A stretch of 64,000 nt of DNA from Blastomussa wellsi. Taxonomy: Eukaryota > Cnidaria > Anthozoa > Scleractinia > Plerogyridae. A program made the position numbers and the translations under genes. Below the pieces are notes generated by a model. The model saw only the letters and a program-made list of their open reading frames with translations, did not search any database and was not told the DNA's origin. The stretch covers positions 20,185,121 through 20,249,120 of the forward strand of contig OX393568.1 of the NCBI GenBank assembly GCA_947652115.1, in the 5' to 3' direction. This document shows, one piece after another, positions 58,951 through 64,000 of this stretch (position 1 is the first letter of the stretch; each line of letters begins with the position of its first letter).

Positions 58951-59133
58951 TTAACTAATTCAGGATTAACGCGAATTTGTGTATTTCAGCTTTTTAAGTT
59001 TTCGGTAAGGTTTTGTGTTTATATTTTTTAACCATATACATTAGCAAAAGGAACACTTTTATACAATAAAAATTGAACCCTTGTTCAACTTCTAATACTG
59101 GGTTTCTGATTAAACGGTTTTCGAACAAAATAC

Positions 59134-59221
59134 CTGTTAGGTAATAAAAGACTGTCAAGAATACCCACAACGAACGAAAAACTAGAAATCTTCGCCATTT
59201 CATTAAGATGCAAAATTTCAT
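59134..59221 (-). CDS. Possible signal-peptide first exon
   Basis: On the minus strand, ATG at 59221 opens 29 codons plus one base, with a hydrophobic core (SLWVFLTVFYYLTG). They end at a donor-like ACAG|GTATTTTG. The phase-1 end fits the phase-1 start of the Cys-rich exon at 53168, giving a Gly at the junction. A 6-kb intron and a long N-terminal region before the hydrophobic core weaken the case. Confidence 0.25.
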
Positions 59222-59545
59222 CAATGTTTTGAAACTCCCAGTTTTTTTGTGCTAGCAGCTGTGATTACCAGACTTTTCTCAAAAGCCAATTAATATCCAA
59301 AAACAACATGCAAATTCATTACTTAACAACCTACAGGGTGTCCGTGATGTTTTGTAAGCTGATGAATACAATTTCGAACAATTGATTTGGGTATATTTCA
59401 AAAGAGCAGTTCGGTGCGCTCTTCAGATGTAATTAACTATATAGCGAAAACTGGCACAACGAAAACAGCGTCTTGCAGATCAAAATAAATCTGACTGATT
59501 CGCCAAAACATACCCAGTTGACCCTTGGTTGACTAATTAAAGTGA

Positions 59546-59725
59546 TAGGCGTACGGGCCGGAGGCCCGGGGGAGGGCTACAGCCCCCCCCCCCCCCCATC
59601 TATTGGACAGCTCAAATCTTGGAAATTTGGACAAGGCAACTTGGGAGAATTTTTTGGGCATATGGGTCACCGCCCCCCCCCCCCCCCCTCCCCCACCCCT
59701 GGCAAAAAGTTGCCGTACGCTTATG
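59546..59725. repeat. Short inverted-repeat element with two poly-C tracts
   Basis: ATAGGCGTACGGG at the left and CCGTACGCTTAT at the right are inverted and bound about 180 bp. The interior has two C runs of 14-16 bases (59582 and 59673). Confidence 0.6.
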
Positions 59726-60818
59726 ATAAAAGTTGTGCGACGTTTCGATGACTCCGTGTCATCATTACCAAGCTAATAAATTAATAAGTCTATGAGAATA
59801 ATAATACAAGACCAGTTTCTCATTCAGCAGAATGCAGCCAAAACTTAACTCGCAATCAGATTCCGTCCGTGCCAAACTCTTTGCATAACAATTTATTATT
59901 TTACCTAAACCTAAATTGAAATACTCTCACATCTTTTTCTTCATGTTATATATCTCATCGACTTAGGCTATGTTTACACGGGACTGGTTCCAAACGGATC
60001 CAAATGGATCCGCTTCGAAAATCATGACAGTTTTAAACGATAATGTCATTATTTAAAAAGAACAAAACTAGAAATAAAGTCGAAAATCCGAACAGAACTA
60101 TGCTATACTAAATATATTTTTTATCAGTTTACATTGCTTTAAACCGTTGGTCAATGAAAAAAGTGGACCCCGTACCCTCACTCGCACGCTTGCTTTCCTC
60201 CTTGCTTGCTCGCTCGCTCTCTTGCTTGCTGCTTGCTTGCTTGCCGCCATATTGCCGGATTGGCATTCTCGACCCAGTCCAGTTCGGTTGAAAATACCCC
60301 GGTCCACTCCCCCGTTGTTCTTGGATGGCGTCCAAAGAGGTCAAATTCTCCGGTACCTGAGGCCCTTTCGCTTGTCAAATAAAGGAAAATTCCCCGCAAA
60401 TGCCCCGCTATGTCCCGGAGGGGGTTGCGGGGGTTTATATTGACTGGTGCATAATGCTGCTGACTTGTAGGGCTTACGTAGGATCGGCAAGAGACCTAAA
60501 CAGCTAAAAATAAACTGTAACATACACAAAACTGCACGGCTGAAACATCGTAAAACAACGGGGGAGGGGGGCAAGGGGGGTCTTGTCACGAAGCTGACGA
60601 TAATAAATTTTCGATTTCACGAATCACGAAAAATTCACTAAGGTCACGGAAAATTTGATCACAATGCATTGAAATTCAGCTACGAACTCAACTTTAGACA
60701 TTTACGATTTATTTCTTATCTATTCAAAATTCACAGCCAAGGACTTTTGCATTTCACGCCTCACGGAACACACTTTATTCACGATTCACGGAACAGTTTT
60801 TTTTTTAGTTCGAAGGGC

Positions 60819-61163
60819 CGCCATCTTGGTCTTTTGATGCGAGCGAAACTGGGGAGAGTTCAAAATGCCCGTGGGTGGTGGCGGTGGGGTTAATAGCGTG
60901 GGGGAGACGGGGCGGAAAAAATAGGGAGACTGTAACAGCTTCACTCTGTCTCGTGTTCGCTGCATTAGTTGCTCCAGCAACGGCAACACCTGATTGGTCG
61001 AAGGGACAATAGAGTTCATCAGAGCATTAATGGAGGCGTCAAAATTCGACGCGCCCCTTGAACACGAGACAGAGTGAAGTTGAGATTTTTTCCGCCCACC
61101 GCGACCACCCACGGGCATTTTTAACCCTCCCCCGTTTCGCTCGCATCAAAAGACCAAGATGGC
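60819..61163. repeat. Foldback element of about 345 bp
   Basis: GCCATCTTGGTCTTTTGATG and GCGAGCGAAAC at the left are complemented by GTTTCGCTCGC and CATCAAAAGACCAAGATGGC at the right. The inner pair CACTCTGTCTCGTGTTC / GAACACGAGACAGAGTG is perfect. The end lies about 130 bp from the GPCR stop codon. Confidence 0.85.
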
Positions 61164-61290
61164 AGCGCGCTCCCGTCGAACTCAACGACCGACATCTACG
61201 ATCTCACGGAAAAATATGGGAATGTGAACAGTCTAGCTAAAAACCTAGAAATTACAATTACTGTTACACCATTCCTGGCCGTTTACTAGT

Positions 61291-62280
61291 TTACACAGGT
61301 GTATTTTGGGTGTCGTTAAGTGCTGTAGGCGTCAGCTCTTCAGCTTTCAAGCCAGGCTTTCCCACACGTTTCCTCCGTTGGGTCATTCTGGAAAATGCAC
61401 TGTACATCTTGCTATTCATGCCAATATACAACCATGGGTTTATGGCACTGTTATTGTAGCCAAACCAATAGCAGGCTGTCATTACAATCGGTAGTTGCTT
61501 TTCCCATGCCGTCACCGCCATATAAAGCTGATACACCTGCCCAGGAAGCCAACAGACAGCAAACGCGGTGAAAACGACGATGAGCATTCGAACCACTTTC
61601 CTCTTGGTCAGTTGCTGTTGTTCGCGATTTTGGCTCAAATCATTCCCTGGTGCCTCATGGAACCACAGCGTGCGAGCAGTTATGGTGTACAGGATGGAAA
61701 TGATACTCACAGGAACAAAGTAATTGATCACAAAGAAGTAAATATAAACCCCACGCGTGGCTCTCGATTTGTCCCCCAAAATCAAAAAGTCGGGCATACA
61801 GTAATAGGTTGAATTGGAGGGATACTTGTATAGAACCATAAAAACCGGAACGATAGACATCAAAGCCATTGCCAAGATCCAGATAATTGGCGTAAGGACT
61901 TTTGGCCTTCGGAACCAAAGAATGCGTCGGAGTGGATAGACGACCGCATAAAACCTGTCGACCGCCATGAATGTCAGGCACAGAATGGACGTGCTTATTG
62001 TAAAAAAGGCGACGAAATTCACTGTTTTACAGGTGATTTCGCCAATGACACCACTTATTTGCCACACACCTTCCATATAAATACTATAAATGGTGTAAGG
62101 CATCACCACCAAGGTCACTAGTAAATCCGCCACGGCCATGTTGACGAACATGAAGCTGGTCAGTGATCTTGCCTCTGGTTTCTTCCACACGATGTAGATC
62201 AAGAGAATGTTCCCGACCAGGGATACAATTATCGTTATGGCGTACATAACGGTAAATGTAATGTTTTCTGCAGATGTCAT
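61291..62280 (-). CDS. Class A (rhodopsin-family) G-protein-coupled receptor
   Basis: A single exon encodes 329 residues with seven hydrophobic segments. The N-terminus has an N-glycosylation site (ENIT). TM1 carries GNILLIY and TM2 NMAVADLLVTL. TM3 ends in DRFYAVVYPLR, a DRY variant. Two cysteines (GEITCK at TM3 and TYYCMP in loop 2) can form the usual disulfide. TM6 has CWLP and TM7 NPWLY, which fits NPxxY. The basic, short loop 3 and tail fit peptide-receptor-like members. Class A receptors couple ligand binding at the plasma membrane to G proteins. The closest overall resemblance is to peptide (neuropeptide-type) receptors, but the ligand cannot be named, and cnidarians have large lineage-specific expansions of intronless receptors. 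The start ATG at 62280 gives a normal short extracellular N-terminus. Confidence 0.92.
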   Translation of the reverse strand: MTSAENITFTVMYAITIIVSLVGNILLIYIVWKKPEARSLTSFMFVNMAVADLLVTLVVMPYTIYSIYMEGVWQISGVIGEITCKTVNFVAFFTISTSILCLTFMAVDRFYAVVYPLRRILWFRRPKVLTPIIWILAMALMSIVPVFMVLYKYPSNSTYYCMPDFLILGDKSRATRGVYIYFFVINYFVPVSIISILYTITARTLWFHEAPGNDLSQNREQQQLTKRKVVRMLIVVFTAFAVCWLPGQVYQLYMAVTAWEKQLPIVMTACYWFGYNNSAINPWLYIGMNSKMYSAFSRMTQRRKRVGKPGLKAEELTPTALNDTQNTPV

Positions 62281-63310
62281 ATTTCTGTTGATTAGAAAGG
62301 TTTGTTGTTAAAGCACTGAAAGAAAATTCATTCAAGAGTTGGTTACATTCGTGTCTTTAACCCTGCCCAGACGGGTGGAGTGGGTAGTGCCCGCGCTGAA
62401 TTTGAACGTCTATAACTTTTCCAAAATTTAACCAAAAGCTGCGAAACTTTGCGGCTTCAGTTAACTAAACTTATTTGGGAACAATTTGGTACGAAGGATA
62501 TTAGTCGTGGTTACACACGCCTTCCACCGAGGTGTCCCCGTGGGAAAATTTTCTTGAGCTGGGAGCAGCTTGGGTTTCCGATCAGGTTAAATCTGTCGGT
62601 TACATTACAAATTATTACCCGAGGTGAACTTTTGCTTCTCATACAACGATCTGAAAACATTTGGTCCTGAAAAGAATGTGCGAAATGTGTCTGCGATTAC
62701 GTTTTCTTCATTCGCTCCAACTACTCCATTTATTTCATAAGCCTCGACGTATGCTGTCCCATGTTGGTTGGTCGCCAACCGAGAGGTGCTTGGGTATTTC
62801 CCCAACGTCCCGTTTTAGGAGTTAAAAGTGACATAGTTGACTTTTTCGGACATAGCCCTTCATCAGTGGATGTCCGTTGATTTCAATTAGAAAACTAGCT
62901 TGCACCATGAAGCTAGATTTTTATAGTTTATATTAGTGTGTAAGTAGTATTTTGTAAGTATCAAATGTGTTGAAAAGTAGCGTAAGTCACGCAATCGTTC
63001 GTCAAAAGAATTGTGTTATGAGGTCACATACCTATATACCCCACATATAGGAGTACCCCCCCCCCCCCCCTGCCTCCGCGGAGGTGCCACTGCCAGGCTT
63101 TGTTGTTCCTAGTAGTAGCGGAGCTAGAAAAAGGACAATCGTGCAAAGCATAGAAATAGGAGAACCATGCATTCAAGTTTTCATGGTCGACATGGCCAGT
63201 TGCATGGATCGCGGGTGCGTGCCCCCTACGACGACGACAACGTCGTCACACAAAATGGCGGCCATTGGGGTAGCATGCCTTGTCAGCTTTATCAGCTTAC
63301 ATCTTTGGTA
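62281..63310. other. Upstream flank of the GPCR gene
   Basis: No coding exon was recognised. It contains a poly-C tract near 63056-63070. The GPCR promoter presumably lies in the first few hundred bases, but no motif stands out. Confidence 0.5.
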
Positions 63311-63752
63311 TTCTTGGTTTTCACGTGACGTCATAAAATTAAAAAAAAAAAACAAAATTCGCTGGGCATGCTTAATTTTTATTGTCACCACGTGAATTCG
63401 AAAGAGATCGTAAAAATATTTTTGTTCACAGGTTTCGAGCTAGATAGTATCCTTTGTGTTTGAAATAAGCATGTTGAATTTTCGAGATTTCCGCCGCACG
63501 TGACTTCACGATAGCGCCGTGACAAAGCTGTTGTGCTCTAAGAAAAGGTCTTTTCACAATTTTTTTGCAGTTTAATTAACAGTTCAAGTATTAGGAAAGA
63601 TGTTTATGTGTATATACACTAGATCGTGAGGAAAGAGCAGTCGCATTCATAGCAAAAGTGAGTGCCACATGTTTTCTTTGATTTCCGGCCGCCATGTTGG
63701 TGCCCAACAAGCTACGCACCAACATGGCGTTTCCATACTGAGCTCTATAAAT
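63311..63752 (+). repeat. Dispersed repeat, copy 2 of 2
   Basis: It is collinear with 38240-38662 over the full length. It contains a perfect 14-bp hairpin near 63690-63730 (CGCCATGTTGGTGC and its complement, 12-base loop). After the shared TATAAAT the two copies diverge abruptly, marking the 3' boundary. Confidence 0.85.
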
Positions 63753-64000
63753 TTGCGACCTCTCCGCAAGCATCAAACGGGCTTTTTTGGGCGGATTCGA
63801 TGTCACTGAAATCAGCCTTAGAGAGTTCACTCGTGATTCCACTTTTCCACTCTCTAGGAATTGCAGCGAGAACGCCAGCGTAATCGAGGAAAGTGCATCG
63901 AATACTGATTGTGATTGTGATTGTCGAGGAGATCACTTATTTTTAAAATGCCTTTATTTACCCATGTTTTATAGTACATCGACTTCCCATTTGTTTTCAT

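Larger units (their letters stand above)
55176..59133. other. Intergenic region, no gene recognised
   Basis: About 4 kb of AT-rich sequence. It includes a foldback MITE at 56600-56765 and part of a dispersed repeat at 58800-58950. Between 57000 and 58700 I see nothing: no repeat structure, long open frame or exon-like block. Confidence 0.55.

Noticed and set aside
61306..61981. Open frames overlapping the GPCR in other frames
   Set aside because: They are shadows of the real receptor gene, whose seven-helix motifs are intact.

Overview
This is a piece of an animal nuclear genome, most likely from an anthozoan cnidarian such as a stony coral or a relative. The reasons are AT-rich non-coding DNA, short spliceosomal exons with GT-AG borders, vertebrate-like protein families with conserved exon phases, and many short foldback elements and tRNA-derived SINEs. 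The species assignment is inference. All gene models below were built by eye by joining exons on splice consensus and reading phase.

Layout. 1-460: the tail of a possible plus-strand transcript and a signal-peptide exon of a minus-strand gene. 1652-5998 (minus): a complete six-exon secreted SPARC/testican-like protein. 6833-13304 (plus): a five-exon nuclear-looking coiled-coil protein, head-to-head with the previous gene. 16876-19764 (minus): a three-exon GT10 fucosyltransferase of the FUT10/FUT11 type, sharing a 253-bp divergent promoter with a two-exon MRG15 chromodomain gene (20018-23012, plus). 27875-37180 (plus): a complete thirteen-exon G3BP stress-granule gene. 42898-44043 (plus): an intronless heparan-sulfate 6-O-sulfotransferase. 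48657-50170 (minus): a decayed LINE. 50568-51020 (plus): an intronless NPC2-like lipid-binding protein. 52978-53168 (minus): the last exon of a cysteine-rich secreted peptide. 61291-62280 (minus): an intronless class A GPCR.

The rest is repeat-rich. At least a dozen palindromic (foldback/MITE-like) elements can be seen, from 70 bp to about 1 kb. There are also tRNA-derived SINEs, dispersed repeats present twice or more in the window, iteron-like arrays and long poly-C/G tracts. The genes are unrelated housekeeping, secretory and signalling loci rather than a pathway cluster. The main functional link is the divergent FUT/MRG15 pair. No clear new multi-gene system was found. The most interesting items are the Kazal-less testican-like architecture, the 1-kb foldback, the duplicated repeat with a conserved hairpin, and the unknown cysteine-rich peptide.
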